Assembly: GCA_945952465.1 (NCBI GenBank) | Contig: CAMFIB010000012.1 | Coordinates: 1-41,123, forward strand | DNA length: 41,123 nt | Direction: 5' to 3' | DNA from: an uncultured Pseudomonadota bacterium | Lineage (GTDB): Bacteria; Pseudomonadota; Gammaproteobacteria; Burkholderiales; Burkholderiaceae_C | Part shown: positions 14,371 to 23,377 of the stretch, piece after piece | Position numbering within the stretch: the first letter of the stretch is position 1 | How the letters are laid out: the number at the start of each line of letters is the position of its first letter | Program-made: the position numbers and the translations under genes | The notes under the pieces: model-generated | Databases searched by the model: none | What the model saw: only the letters and a program-made list of their open reading frames with translations | What the model was told of the DNA's origin: nothing

Positions 14371-15098
14371 TGTGCGACTCCCATTTCAGGATCGACGCGG
14401 TAGCTCAGTACCTGGAAGCCGAAGGGGTTCACCAGTCGGGCGCTTTCGCGGATCAGCGACGGGTTGCGGTACTCATAGGCGACCGTCGCCACCCACTTGG
14501 TGACGGTGCCCGGCGAGTTGGGATCATCGACGCGCTTCGTCGTCTTGATGAACCGCACGGTGCCGATGCCCTTGCCATTCGGCACCACGCTGACAATCTC
14601 GACCGTCACGCGCACCGAGCTGCTGTATTTCTTATCGAGGGCGTCTTTGCCCTCGAACAGCGCCGCGTATTCCTGGCCCACGCGAGCCGAGGACAGCAGG
14701 CCCACGGTGTCGTAGTCCTTCTGGAGCGTGTACCAGTCATAGGTTTCATGCGCGCGCACGTATTGGGCAAGCCAATACTTGTCCATGACCTCATCGAAGC
14801 GAACGCCCCTTGTGTCCATCGCCGTTACGATGTCCGGGACGCCCGTCGTGTTATCCACGCGGATGACGTAGGGCGTGTTTTCCTTGAGCGGCAGCATCAA
14901 GGCAATGGCGACGACCAGCAGCACCGCGCAGACCACGGCGAACGTCGCAATCGTCCAGGCGCGGCGCTCCGACTTCTCGACCAGGAGCACGCGCGATGCT
15001 TCCCAATTCAAGGCCGCCTCGTGCAGCTTCTCGCCCTTGCTCTTTTCCGGCTCCGCGCTCGGTGCCGGCTCAGTCGCGCGGTTCTTGCGTCCGAACAT
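14367..15098 (-). CDS. virB8: VirB8 inner-membrane T4SS protein
   Basis: This 243-residue protein has a short cytoplasmic part, one membrane segment (TIATFAVVCAVLLVVAIALM, about 49-68) and a periplasmic NTF2-like domain with YVIRVDNTTGVPDIV, RAHETYDWYT and VATVAYEY. It nucleates channel assembly. A strong AAGGGGAG site lies between the virB7 stop and this ATG. Confidence 0.93.
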   Translation of the reverse strand: MFGRKNRATEPAPSAEPEKSKGEKLHEAALNWEASRVLLVEKSERRAWTIATFAVVCAVLLVVAIALMLPLKENTPYVIRVDNTTGVPDIVTAMDTRGVRFDEVMDKYWLAQYVRAHETYDWYTLQKDYDTVGLLSSARVGQEYAALFEGKDALDKKYSSSVRVTVEIVSVVPNGKGIGTVRFIKTTKRVDDPNSPGTVTKWVATVAYEYRNPSLIRESARLVNPFGFQVLSYRVDPEMGVAQ

Positions 15099-15100
15099 GA

Positions 15101-15265
15101 TTACTCCCCTTCTCGTTGATTGACCGGAGCCGCTGCGGGCGGCACCTGTTTGTTGATCTGGACTCGCGGCTTGCCTTCGAGCGAAGGCACGACCGGAGGA
15201 CGCGCGTTCGTCGCGCAGCCCGCGAGGGCGGCGGCGAACAGAAGAACGACAGATACCCGTTTCAT
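15101..15265 (-). CDS. virB7: VirB7-like lipoprotein (54 aa)
   Basis: The gene encodes only 54 residues. The start is MKRVSVVLLFAAALAGC with a lipobox LAGC (Cys 17), then a short Pro-rich mature part (ARPPVVPSLEGKPRVQ) ending REGE. Small size, lipobox and position directly before virB8 identify the VirB7 role, anchoring VirB9 to the outer membrane. AGGGA precedes the ATG. It is the first gene after the terminator and operator at 15319-15388, so it heads the virB7-virB11 operon. Confidence 0.85.
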   Translation of the reverse strand: MKRVSVVLLFAAALAGCATNARPPVVPSLEGKPRVQINKQVPPAAAPVNQREGE

Positions 15266-15318
15266 GTTGGTGTCCCTAAGTGAAATGAATCGGCACGCCA
15301 GAATATACCATATTCACA

Positions 15319-15339
15319 ACCAAAGTGCCCTATTTTGGT
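15319..15339. promoter_or_regulatory. ACCAAAAT-type operator upstream of virB7
   Basis: The site reads ACCAAAGTG-N3-TATTTTGGT, a member of the seven-site operator family. A likely minus-strand -10 (TATATT) lies just downstream at about 15303-15308. Confidence 0.7.
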
Positions 15340-15351
15340 TGCGCGAAGACG

Positions 15352-15388
15352 AAAAAAAGCCGCCCTGTTTCGGTGAAAACAGGGCGGC
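15352..15388 (-). terminator. rho-independent terminator after virB6
   Basis: A 12-bp stem GCCGCCCTGTTT / AAACAGGGCGGC is followed on the minus strand by seven T residues. It ends the virB1-virB6 transcript before a new promoter for virB7. Confidence 0.9.
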
Positions 15389-15410
15389 CATTGGTGGCCG
15401 CCGTGGCCTC

Positions 15411-16496
15411 TTACTGCTTCACCGAACCGCCCGAGGCGCGGCCCCAGTTCTTGCCCATGTTCTGCATCACATGCTGGCGATAGGCCGGGTTCCACATCGT
15501 GTTGCCGGCCACCAGATGATTGGCGCGGCGGGCCGTGACCATCATCCCGGACTGCATATCGCGGCGTGTCGTCATCGGGTTCATCATGTTGCCGACGCCC
15601 TTCGCGCCACGCAGACCGCCCGTGACGGGCATCGCCAAGTGGCGAATGCCCATCGCCGCCATCGAGACGCCACCGGCAAGGCCGGAGGCTATGCCCCCCG
15701 CTTGCAAGATGATCCAGACCAGGACGCCCGTCAGCGCGCCGATTTGCAGCGCCGCGAACATCGGGTTCGAGTCGCCGCTACCGGAGAAGTCCGCGCCCGC
15801 GATGAAGGCGTCGTATGCCCGCATGGCAAACGTCATGATGATTGCCATGATGACGATGGTCAGGATGTAGTTCATCGCCTGCCCAAACCAGGAATCGAAG
15901 AACTTCGCCGTGGCCGGGAACATCAAGGCCAGGATGAACAGCGGCCCCAGGGCGAACACAATCGCCAGCGAGAACTTGGCGACGATGACCACCGCGCCGC
16001 CGAGCATCGACACCAGGACGGTGCCGAGCGCCACGACCACGCCGGCAATGGCCCATCCAAGCACAGCGCCGAAGTTCCAGCCGGCTTCGTCGGCCTTCTG
16101 GAAGCACTGCGCCACGATGTCCAGCCCTTTGCCCAGGGACTGGTCAAGCACCTGATAGATGTTCGCGGCGGGCGGCCCGCCCGACGTGTTCATCGCGTCC
16201 GCCAAGCCTGTTTCCAGGCCGTTGAGCGCGCCCATCACCCCGTTGGCGTATCCGTCCACCGTGAGCGCGAAGGCCGCGATGATGACGATCTTCACGCACT
16301 GCTTGACGAACGTCCAAAACGGCGACTCAATCGCGCCCGTGCTGATGGCGTAGCCAGTCAGCACGATGTAGAGCGTCACGCCAGTGATGGCGATCATTTG
16401 CAGCGCGTACATCAAGTTCGTGGCGGCCGGTGTCACGAACGCATTGGTCGCGTTCTGCACAGTCTCGCCGATGAACTGAAAAACCATCGGGTCCAT
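15411..16496 (-). CDS. virB6: VirB6/TrbL polytopic T4SS protein
   Basis: This 361-residue inner-membrane protein has about six hydrophobic segments. They include LQMIAITGVTLYIVLTGYAI, VVALGTVLVSMLGGAVVIVA, LAIVFALGPLFILALMF and YILTIVIMAIIMTFAMR. The FALGPLFI motif and the long loop before it are typical of VirB6. The C-terminus (from about 300) is Met/Arg-rich and soluble. It is followed by a strong terminator. Confidence 0.92.
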   Translation of the reverse strand: MDPMVFQFIGETVQNATNAFVTPAATNLMYALQMIAITGVTLYIVLTGYAISTGAIESPFWTFVKQCVKIVIIAAFALTVDGYANGVMGALNGLETGLADAMNTSGGPPAANIYQVLDQSLGKGLDIVAQCFQKADEAGWNFGAVLGWAIAGVVVALGTVLVSMLGGAVVIVAKFSLAIVFALGPLFILALMFPATAKFFDSWFGQAMNYILTIVIMAIIMTFAMRAYDAFIAGADFSGSGDSNPMFAALQIGALTGVLVWIILQAGGIASGLAGGVSMAAMGIRHLAMPVTGGLRGAKGVGNMMNPMTTRRDMQSGMMVTARRANHLVAGNTMWNPAYRQHVMQNMGKNWGRASGGSVKQ

Positions 16497-16507
16497 AAGT
16501 CACCGTC

Positions 16508-16816
16508 CTATTTGTTGTTGCCCTCGGTCTTGGCCGGAGCGGCCGAAGACGGAGCGGAAAGAGGCGCTACCTTGATCGCCCCGCCGCGTGCGCTCCAGGT
16601 CGAGGACGAATCGGCACGACTGGCGTTGATGCAGTTGGGCGTTGCGGCCAGCTCGCCGGGGTTCGACTTGCACTTGGCGAGCTGCGCTTCACGCTCGGCG
16701 GCATGCGCCTTGAACCACTCGACCGTCTGCACGACCTCCTGCGGCTTGTCTTCCTTGCAGCCGGCCAGGGCCAGGGCCGCGACTGCTGCAAGCATCATCA
16801 CTACGTTTTTCTTCAT
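16508..16816 (-). CDS. eexN: EexN-family entry-exclusion lipoprotein
   Basis: This 102-residue protein starts MKKNVVMMLAAVAALALAGC with lipobox (Cys 20). It then has the EexN signature: VEWFKAHAAEREAQLAKCK, followed by NPGELAATPNCINA. EexN proteins reduce uptake of related plasmids by the host. The position between virB5 and virB6 is the same as in IncN- and IncW-like systems. AGGAGAG precedes the ATG. Confidence 0.85.
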   Translation of the reverse strand: MKKNVVMMLAAVAALALAGCKEDKPQEVVQTVEWFKAHAAEREAQLAKCKSNPGELAATPNCINASRADSSSTWSARGGAIKVAPLSAPSSAAPAKTEGNNK

Positions 16817-16835
16817 CGGTCACTCTCCTATCGTT

Positions 16836-16875
16836 GGTGACGGGGCCGAGCTGGCCAGGTCGAACAGTTGTCACC
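16836..16875. repeat. 40-bp inverted-repeat element, copy 10 of 23
   Basis: Class B core CGAGCTGGCCAGG, with ends extended to TTGGTGAC/GTCACCAA. It lies between virB5 and eexN. Confidence 0.85.
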
Positions 16876-16882
16876 AACGGAT

Positions 16883-16922
16883 GGTGACGCAAGACGCCGG
16901 CGAGATCCTCGCCGGCGTCACC
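16883..16922. repeat. 40-bp inverted-repeat element, copy 11 of 23
   Basis: Class C core GCCGGCGAG-ATC-CTCGCCGGC. Only 7 bases separate it from copy 10. Confidence 0.85.
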
Positions 16923-16929
16923 ATTGCCA

Positions 16930-17649
16930 TTAAGGCGTGCCGAACGTGATCGGCGTTGCCTGAATGCCCTTGCGGGCCGCCCACGTCCGGGCCTGCAATT
17001 CACGCTGCTGTTGCTGCTGAATCTTGTCCTCGGCCTGGGCCACCATCGCGTAGAGCTGGAGCTTCGTTTGCTCGTTCTGGATCATCGCCTGCTCGGCTGC
17101 GATCCGCCCTTGCAGCTCGGCGATGGCCTTCGGATCGGGCGTGTCGTTGATCTTCGCCATGAGGCTGTCAATCTGGTTGAGCCGCGACTTCGCCTTGTCG
17201 TAGGCGTCCAGGGCGAAAGCCTGATCCTGGGCCGACTTCACGGCGCGCGCTTCGCACAGCTTCTTCTGGTCGCTGACCGTGATGTGCGCGCACGAGTCGA
17301 AAATCTTCGACTGCGAGTAGATCGAGGAAGCCCGGCCGCTCAGGCCGGCGTAGCCGCCCGACTTCACGGAGTCATAGACCCCTTGCCAGTCGCTCGGCAG
17401 GTAGTCGCGTAGCGCCGGATTGTTCAGGATGTTGCCCAGGCCACGCGAACCAGTCAGCGATTCATATTGCTGCTTCATCTGGTTGATTTGGCTGGTCATC
17501 TGGTCGTACTGCATCTTCCACTTCGCAATCGTCTCGATTTGCTGCTGGATGCTGTTAGCGATAGACGCGCCATCCGTGACCGGGATTTGCGCGCTGGCCG
17601 CGCCCGCCATCGTGATGGCGAGCGCAGCGACAAGAGCCTTCATCTTCAT
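16930..17649 (-). CDS. virB5: VirB5 minor pilus protein
   Basis: This 239-residue protein has signal peptide MKMKALVAALAITMAGAASA and a helical mature part (IANSIQQQIETIAKWKMQYD, QMTSQINQMKQQYESLTGSRG, then LAEQAMIQNEQT-like helices) typical of VirB5 pilus-tip proteins. GLGNILNNPALRDYLP is a recognisable family stretch. ATG 17649 has AAAGGTGA upstream and starts the signal peptide. A farther upstream start would add 56 unrelated residues. Confidence 0.9.
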   Translation of the reverse strand: MKMKALVAALAITMAGAASAQIPVTDGASIANSIQQQIETIAKWKMQYDQMTSQINQMKQQYESLTGSRGLGNILNNPALRDYLPSDWQGVYDSVKSGGYAGLSGRASSIYSQSKIFDSCAHITVSDQKKLCEARAVKSAQDQAFALDAYDKAKSRLNQIDSLMAKINDTPDPKAIAELQGRIAAEQAMIQNEQTKLQLYAMVAQAEDKIQQQQQRELQARTWAARKGIQATPITFGTP

Positions 17650-17653
17650 GATT

Positions 17654-20188
17654 TCACCTTTCTTGCTGCTTGGAGGACGCCACCCGAGCCTTGCGGCGCT
17701 GGTGGAACACGGGAACCCACACTTCCGGGTCGTCGCCGACTTCGGCGAGGATTTCATCGAGCAGTTCGACGTTATCGGAGCTGCCCGACAAAATGGCGAG
17801 TTCATCGCCGAAGCCAATAACCGTGTTCCCGTCGGCGTCCTTAACGTCGCTCAGATCGAAGCGGCCGATCATCGACTGATGGCCTTGCTTCACCAGGAAC
17901 ATGCGGCTTTCTTCACCCATCGTCTTGATGATTTCAAACTCCGAGGGCGTGCATTTGAAGCCCTCGGTGTATTCGGTGAAGTCCGCCTTCGGGTTAGGCA
18001 GGTAGATTTCCGTCGCCACCTGTTGAACCAGGGACGCGGCAATCTTCGACTTCAACATGCTGCTAGGCATTTGCGTAGCGAACACGCCGAGGCCGTTTTG
18101 CTTGCGGATGGTCAATTGCTTGTCGCCTGCGAAGTCCGCGAACGCCTCGGCATCGACCCACTTCCAAGCCTCGTCCATGAAATAGACGAAGCGGCGGCCG
18201 TCGATGACCGAATCCATGCGGTGCAGCAGGTACATGGAAATCGGCGTCCGCACGTCGGCGTTGTCCAGGAAGTGCGTGCCGTCGAACCCATAGTTCGCGT
18301 GCGTCGTGAAGTCGATGAGGTCGGTCGCGTTGTCCAGCACCCACCAGAACGGGCCACGCTTGCCGTGGCCGTCATCGACGCACCAACGAGCGAGGCGCTT
18401 CGCCACGCTGTTTTCGCGGTCTTCCTTGTCGGTGCCTTCGGTGATGTTCTGCAACACCACCGACAGCCGGCGAATCTCCTTCGGCATCTTCATGACGGTT
18501 CGCACCGCATGGCTGATGCGCGCATCGTCCGCCGTAGTGACACGCTCGCCACCCGCCGACACCAGGACGCGAATCAGCTTCTCCAGGAACAGCATGTTCG
18601 TCTCGTTCGCTTCCATCTGGAACGGGTTGAAGCCGGTAGGCTGGCCGTTCCTGACGGCCAGATACTTGCCGCCGATGGCGCGAATCAGCAGCTCCGCGCC
18701 GCGATCCTTGTCGAAGAACACCGTCGTGAAGCCGACCGGCGAGCGCGGCTTGTATTTCTGCGACTGGCACAGAAGCATGTTCAGCAGCACCGTCTTACCC
18801 GCACCGGACTGGCCGATGACGCGGGTATTGCCGAGCACCTTCTTATCGAAGGCGTCTTCGTCGCCCTTCGAGTAGTGGAAGTTGAAATACAGCGGCTGGC
18901 CCGAGGGCGTCTTGAACAGCGTAACGGCCTGCCCCCACGGGTTGCCGTCGCGCTTGCCCGCGCGGAAGTTGTGGAAGCTGCACAGACCCGCAAAGTTCTT
19001 GCTGGTCAGGCCGGCCACGCGCGGCCGATACGACCAATTGCAAGGCAATTGAGCGTAGAAAGCCGAGTCGGTCGCCGTGGCGATCAAGGCGGACAGGAAA
19101 CCCCTGTCCTGAATGATCGTCATGGCCGACGTGGTGTTGCGGCGCACCTTCTCGACCGTCTCGCCGAACACCAACAGCGAGTAGTGGTACTCGCCCATGA
19201 CGAACTGACCTTGAATCAGCTCGTCAATGGCCTGCGTCATTTCCGCGATTTGGGTCGCGCTGCCGTCCTCGGCGTTCATCAACTGGCGTTGCTGCCGCTC
19301 CAGGAAGTCCTTGCCGTCGCGCTTGCTCATGAAGCTGAACGACTGCGTGATGACGTACTCGTAATCCTCGTACAGCAGGCCGTTCAAGATGCCCGGCTCG
19401 GTGTGCGCCGAGTAGTCCTTGAAGTCGATGCCCATCGCGTAGCGCGTCTTCGTCGGCGAGCGGATTTCGATAGTCTCCGCGCCGACAAACACCCAAGCCG
19501 TGCCCAGGTAGGCGTTCAGCGGCCCGGCCGGCACGCGCACCTTCTGCCACTCGCCGGACACCAGGAAGTTCAAGAACTCCAGCGCCTGCGAGCACACGAT
19601 GCCGTTCTCGTCCTCGTAGGTGCGCAGTTCCTCGATGCCCGTCTTCTCGTCGGTGCCATAGCGGCGCATGCTGGCCTCGACCTGATAGGCGATGTCATCC
19701 AGCTTGCGGATGGCCGCCTTCTGATCCTTGAGGATTTCATCGACGGTGCGCCGCGCCGACTTCGCCATCGCCTTGCCGATCCGCGAGGGGTTCGGCCGGT
19801 AGATGACCGTCAGATACAGCTCGTTCGCCATCATGCGATAGCCCACGAAGCTGTCGTAATACTTGCGATCCAGCTCGCGGCAAAAATCGTTGTCGTACAC
19901 GCCCTTGAGCCTGTCCGACGTGCGGCGGCGGACGTTGTGCGTCCACAGCGCCACGTTGCTGGTGGCGATGGAGCGCAACAGCGTGTTGAGCTGTTCCTTG
20001 CGCCGCAGAATCTCGTCCGGCTCTGCCGTCTCGAAGCTGATGCCGGCCACGCGCCACACGCGCAGGAAATCGCCCTGCGTCGTGACGATGGTATTCGGCG
20101 ACACATGGCTGCTGTACGGAATGAAGGGCGCAACCGCCCTTTCATTGTTCACTTGGTCGAAGTATTTGGGTTTTGGCAGGGCAGACAT
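17654..20188 (-). CDS. virB4: VirB4 T4SS ATPase
   Basis: This 844-residue ATPase is the largest T4SS motor. Walker A GQSGAGKT is at about 459-466. Downstream are FFDKDRGAELLIRAIGGKY, RFVYFMDEAWKW (Walker B) and FATQMPSSMLKS, all family hallmarks. The N-terminal CagE/VirB4 domain is intact and no stop interrupts the frame. GAGAGGG precedes the ATG. It starts 9 bases after virB3. Confidence 0.95.
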   Translation of the reverse strand: MSALPKPKYFDQVNNERAVAPFIPYSSHVSPNTIVTTQGDFLRVWRVAGISFETAEPDEILRRKEQLNTLLRSIATSNVALWTHNVRRRTSDRLKGVYDNDFCRELDRKYYDSFVGYRMMANELYLTVIYRPNPSRIGKAMAKSARRTVDEILKDQKAAIRKLDDIAYQVEASMRRYGTDEKTGIEELRTYEDENGIVCSQALEFLNFLVSGEWQKVRVPAGPLNAYLGTAWVFVGAETIEIRSPTKTRYAMGIDFKDYSAHTEPGILNGLLYEDYEYVITQSFSFMSKRDGKDFLERQQRQLMNAEDGSATQIAEMTQAIDELIQGQFVMGEYHYSLLVFGETVEKVRRNTTSAMTIIQDRGFLSALIATATDSAFYAQLPCNWSYRPRVAGLTSKNFAGLCSFHNFRAGKRDGNPWGQAVTLFKTPSGQPLYFNFHYSKGDEDAFDKKVLGNTRVIGQSGAGKTVLLNMLLCQSQKYKPRSPVGFTTVFFDKDRGAELLIRAIGGKYLAVRNGQPTGFNPFQMEANETNMLFLEKLIRVLVSAGGERVTTADDARISHAVRTVMKMPKEIRRLSVVLQNITEGTDKEDRENSVAKRLARWCVDDGHGKRGPFWWVLDNATDLIDFTTHANYGFDGTHFLDNADVRTPISMYLLHRMDSVIDGRRFVYFMDEAWKWVDAEAFADFAGDKQLTIRKQNGLGVFATQMPSSMLKSKIAASLVQQVATEIYLPNPKADFTEYTEGFKCTPSEFEIIKTMGEESRMFLVKQGHQSMIGRFDLSDVKDADGNTVIGFGDELAILSGSSDNVELLDEILAEVGDDPEVWVPVFHQRRKARVASSKQQER

Positions 20189-20197
20189 AAGTCCCTC

Positions 20198-20521
20198 TCA
20201 CTTGCGTTTCGTGAAGGCAATCGGGCTGTAGGCCGATGCCTTCCAGAAGCGCCCGTTCTTGTTGCGGTTGATGACCCGGAACACGAATTTCAGGCCCAAG
20301 AGCCTGAATTGCTGATCGTCCGATTTGGCGATGATCCGCATCGTTATCACGATGGGAATCAGCGTGAAGGCGAACAGGATCGTCGTCCACACGCTGATGA
20401 GAACCACCACCCCGCCGACCACTGCGAGCGGCACCAACGGGACGCCGAACAGCATGGCCGGCCGGGTGCAACCCTTGAACAGCGGATCGCGCGGATCGAA
20501 GTCATCCATTGGTGCCGACAT
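20198..20521 (-). CDS. virB3: VirB3 inner-membrane T4SS protein
   Basis: This 107-residue protein has the N-terminal motif DPLFKGCTRPAMLFGVPLVP and two adjacent membrane segments (about 24-60), the standard VirB3 layout. A separate virB4 follows, so this is not a VirB3-B4 fusion. GGGAGG supports ATG 20521. Confidence 0.92.
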   Translation of the reverse strand: MSAPMDDFDPRDPLFKGCTRPAMLFGVPLVPLAVVGGVVVLISVWTTILFAFTLIPIVITMRIIAKSDDQQFRLLGLKFVFRVINRNKNGRFWKASAYSPIAFTKRK

Positions 20522-20536
20522 CGCGTGACCTCCCGC

Positions 20537-20842
20537 TTAGGCCAGGAGGTAGCGGGCCAGCTCGGCCGCGCCGCCGATGAGCAGACCACCGGCCAGAATC
20601 TTGCCGACCTCGGCGATGTCGGCATGCTTGAACAGGAACTTGTAGCCCGCCCACATGATGGCGATGGTCACGGTCGTGATGGACACGCCGCGCAGCACGG
20701 CCAGCACGTTGTCCATGAAGGTGTTCACCTTGTCCAGCCCGCCAGTCTGCGCGAGCGCCGGCTCGGCCGCGAACAGCGCGGCCATCACCAGGAAGCCGAG
20801 CATCACGGCCATGCGGTTGTTGGAAGTGGTAGCAGTCGTCAT
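20537..20842 (-). CDS. virB2: VirB2 major pilin
   Basis: This 101-residue prepilin has a long signal ending EPALAQ, then two hydrophobic helices (NVLAVLRGVSITTVTIAIMW and VGKILAGGLLIGGAAELARY) joined by a short polar loop GYKFLFKHADIAE, as in VirB2/TrbC pilins. ATG 20842 has AGGAG upstream. It is the first virB gene after topA and has its own promoter with operator at 20976-20998. Confidence 0.92.
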   Translation of the reverse strand: MTTATTSNNRMAVMLGFLVMAALFAAEPALAQTGGLDKVNTFMDNVLAVLRGVSITTVTIAIMWAGYKFLFKHADIAEVGKILAGGLLIGGAAELARYLLA

Positions 20843-20960
20843 TTCATTTGCTCCTGAAGTGAAAGAAAAAGGTAGCCGGTAGGCCGGCCGGCAAGCCGGT
20901 TGAAAAGCGTCCAATCTAGTTCATGCTGCAATGTTCTCCCCGTTATCCGTGCCTGCCGGA

Positions 20961-20966
20961 TTATAC
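20961..20966 (-). promoter_or_regulatory. -10 element of the virB2 promoter
   Basis: TATAAT on the minus strand lies 10 bases downstream of the operator, so the operator would cover the -35 region. Confidence 0.6.
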
Positions 20967-20975
20967 AACAGGCCG

Positions 20976-20998
20976 CGCCAAAATAGTATATTTTGGCG
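20976..20998. promoter_or_regulatory. ACCAAAAT-type operator upstream of virB2 (best match)
   Basis: CGCCAAAATA-N3-TATTTTGGCG is a perfect palindrome, 10 bases per arm, and the most symmetric of the seven sites. It lies just after the topA stop. Confidence 0.8.
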
Positions 20999-21007
20999 AG
21001 CGTTTTT

Positions 21008-23365
21008 CTACTTTTTTGGCGTCTTGAGAACAAGCCGCGTAGGTGCCGCCGCGCGCTTCACCGCCGCCTTGGCTGCGGGCTTTGCGCCCTTCGCCTGCTT
21101 CGGTACAGGCTTGCCGGCCTGATCGTCCATGATGACCTTGCAGCCGTCTTTGAAGCCGCTGCAACCCCACCAGTAGCCGTACTGGCCCTTGCGGCGATAC
21201 ATCGGCTTGCCGCAGGACGGGCAAGGGGCCGTCTTGATCGCCACCGGCTGGCCCTTCTCGTCGTCCAGGAAGGTCTTGCACTCATCGTTCGTGCAGAACC
21301 ACGCGAACGCGCCCTTGATGGGCTTGCCGCTTTCCTTGTCCTTCTTCTGGAAGCGCCGCAGCGGTGAGCTGCATTTCGGGCACGGGTGAACCTTCGGTTC
21401 CACCGGCCGCCCCTTGTCGTCGTCCATGAACGTCTTGCAGTCGTCGGTCGGGCAGAACCACCCCAGGCCGCCCACCTTCTTCTTGTACCGCCGCAGGGGC
21501 GTGGAGCACTTCGGGCACGGGTGTTCCTTGCGTTCCACCGGCTTGCCGTCCACGTCGTCCAGGAAGGTCTTGCATTCGTCGTTCGTGCAGTACCAGATCG
21601 GCAGCTTGCCGGGCTTCTGGTACTTGCGCAGCCCGGCGCTGCACTTCGGGCACGCGAAGCGCGGCTTGAAGTCGCCGCCCTGGGCGATGGCGTCCAGCTC
21701 GGCCTTCAACTGATCGTAGGCCGGGGCCACCACGTCCAGGTACTCGCGCTCGCCTTCGGCGATGCGGTCGAGCTGCGATTCCAGCTCGCGCGTGAAAGCC
21801 AGTTCCATGAACTCGAAGCCGGCCTTCACCAGATGTTCCACCAGGATGGTGCCTGTCTCGGTCGGCACCAGATAACGCTTGTCTTCGACAAGGTAGCCGC
21901 GCGCCATGATGTTGCCCATGATCGCGGGATAGGTCGCCGGGCGGCCGATGCCTTCGTCTTCCAGCTTCTTGATGAGACTCGCTTTCGTGAAGCGCGGCGG
22001 TGCCTTCGTCACCTTGCGCAGCAGCTCGCCGCTGTCGGCCTGCTTCGCGCTGCCGACATCGAGCACCGGCACCTTGCCGGCGCTGTCCTCGGCCTCGTCG
22101 TCCGTCTTGTCTTCCACCGCGTCCTTCGCCGTCAGCACTCGCCATCCCTGTTCAATCAGGGTACGGCCCTTGGCCTTGAACTGGAACGGCTTCGCGCCAT
22201 CGGTCGCTTCCAAGGTGACGCTGTTCACCTTGTAGCGGGCATCGGCCAGTTGCGAGGCAACCGTCCGCTTCCAGATGAGCGCATAGAGCTTGCGCTGATG
22301 CTCGTCCTCGCCGGCTTCCAGCACGTCGATATGGGCCGGCCTGATGGCCTCGTGCGCCTCTTGCGCGCCCGCCTTCGTCTTGAACTTGCGCGGCGCGTCC
22401 GGCAGCTTCCAGCCCTGCCCTTCGGCGTAGGCGCGCACCTCGGCGATGGCCTCGTCGCTGATGTTCACGCTGTCGGTGCGGATGTAGGTGATCGCGCCTT
22501 GCTCGAACAGCTTTTGCGCATCCTTCGCCGTCAGCTCGGGATCGCGCTTTAGCGTGACACTCGCAGCTTGCAGCATGAGCGAGGTCGAGAAGCACGACGG
22601 CGGCGCTTCGCGCGCCGTGTCGGTGCCGGAGTCCAGCACCTTGAACTGGCGGCAGCCTGCGGCCTGCTTCGCCAGGGCTTCATCGAGGACATAGGGCACG
22701 TCCTCGGTGATGAATGGCTTCGTGTCCCACTCCGCTTTCCACACGCCGCCGTCCAACTTCACCACCGCGCCGAAGTGGTTCGTCTTCTTGAACGCCACGA
22801 TGCGGCGCTCCAGGTCAACGACCAGTCGCACGGCCACGCTTTGCACGCGGCCGGCCGACAGGTTTTGCCCGAGCATGTTCGACAGCAGCGGCGACACCAG
22901 ATAGCCGACGATGCGATCCAGCGCCCGCCGCGCTTCCTGGGCCTGCACAAGATCGGCGTCGATCTTGCGCGCCTGCGACAGTGCCGCCCGAATCGCCTTC
23001 TCGGTGATTTCATCGAACGTCACCCGTTCGTAGTCGCCTTCGTCCAGGCCGAGGGCGTCTTTCAGGTGCCACGCGATGGCCTCGCCCTCGCGGTCGGGAT
23101 CGGTTGCCAGAAAGATCATGTCCGCCCTGCCGGACAGGGCGCGGATGCGGGCGACTCGTTCCTCGCCGCCTGGGAACGTCCGGCCCTGTACCTGGGCCGG
23201 AGGGATGTATTCGTACTGCAAGGCGAAGTCGGGCGCTTCCAGGCCGATGTCGTGCTTCGGCAGGTCGCGGACATGGCCCACGCTGGCGACGACTTTCCAG
23301 CCGTCGCCGAGGATGGATTCGATCTTCTTCACCTTGTTGGGGCTTTCCACGACCATGAGCTTCAT
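21008..23365 (-). CDS. topA: DNA topoisomerase I (type IA)
   Basis: This 785-residue enzyme relaxes negative supercoils by single-strand passage. It has an N-terminal TOPRIM domain (MVVESPNKVKKIESILG, then DPDREGEAIAWHL), active-site Tyr294 in YIRTDSVNIS and the topoisomerase central domains. Four C-terminal zinc-binding repeats follow, three CPKCS...C-type units and one CPSCG...GC unit, and the tail is basic. Plasmid topA genes inside T4SS clusters are known from PromA-like plasmids. It may resolve topology at oriT or during replication. It lies between virB1 and virB2. Confidence 0.95.
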   Translation of the reverse strand: MKLMVVESPNKVKKIESILGDGWKVVASVGHVRDLPKHDIGLEAPDFALQYEYIPPAQVQGRTFPGGEERVARIRALSGRADMIFLATDPDREGEAIAWHLKDALGLDEGDYERVTFDEITEKAIRAALSQARKIDADLVQAQEARRALDRIVGYLVSPLLSNMLGQNLSAGRVQSVAVRLVVDLERRIVAFKKTNHFGAVVKLDGGVWKAEWDTKPFITEDVPYVLDEALAKQAAGCRQFKVLDSGTDTAREAPPSCFSTSLMLQAASVTLKRDPELTAKDAQKLFEQGAITYIRTDSVNISDEAIAEVRAYAEGQGWKLPDAPRKFKTKAGAQEAHEAIRPAHIDVLEAGEDEHQRKLYALIWKRTVASQLADARYKVNSVTLEATDGAKPFQFKAKGRTLIEQGWRVLTAKDAVEDKTDDEAEDSAGKVPVLDVGSAKQADSGELLRKVTKAPPRFTKASLIKKLEDEGIGRPATYPAIMGNIMARGYLVEDKRYLVPTETGTILVEHLVKAGFEFMELAFTRELESQLDRIAEGEREYLDVVAPAYDQLKAELDAIAQGGDFKPRFACPKCSAGLRKYQKPGKLPIWYCTNDECKTFLDDVDGKPVERKEHPCPKCSTPLRRYKKKVGGLGWFCPTDDCKTFMDDDKGRPVEPKVHPCPKCSSPLRRFQKKDKESGKPIKGAFAWFCTNDECKTFLDDEKGQPVAIKTAPCPSCGKPMYRRKGQYGYWWGCSGFKDGCKVIMDDQAGKPVPKQAKGAKPAAKAAVKRAAAPTRLVLKTPKK

Positions 23366-23377
23366 CGTGTGCCCCCC

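Noticed and set aside
15120-16949. Plus-strand open frame of about 600 codons opposite virB6 and eexN
   Set aside because: Its translation is His/Arg-rich without domains, and it runs through the virB6 terminator, the operator and the virB7 start.
17420-20857. Very long plus-strand open frame (over 1,100 codons) opposite virB2-virB5
   Set aside because: It is antisense to four well-matched virB genes; the GC-rich codon pattern of the true genes leaves the opposite frame open. Its translation shows no known domain.
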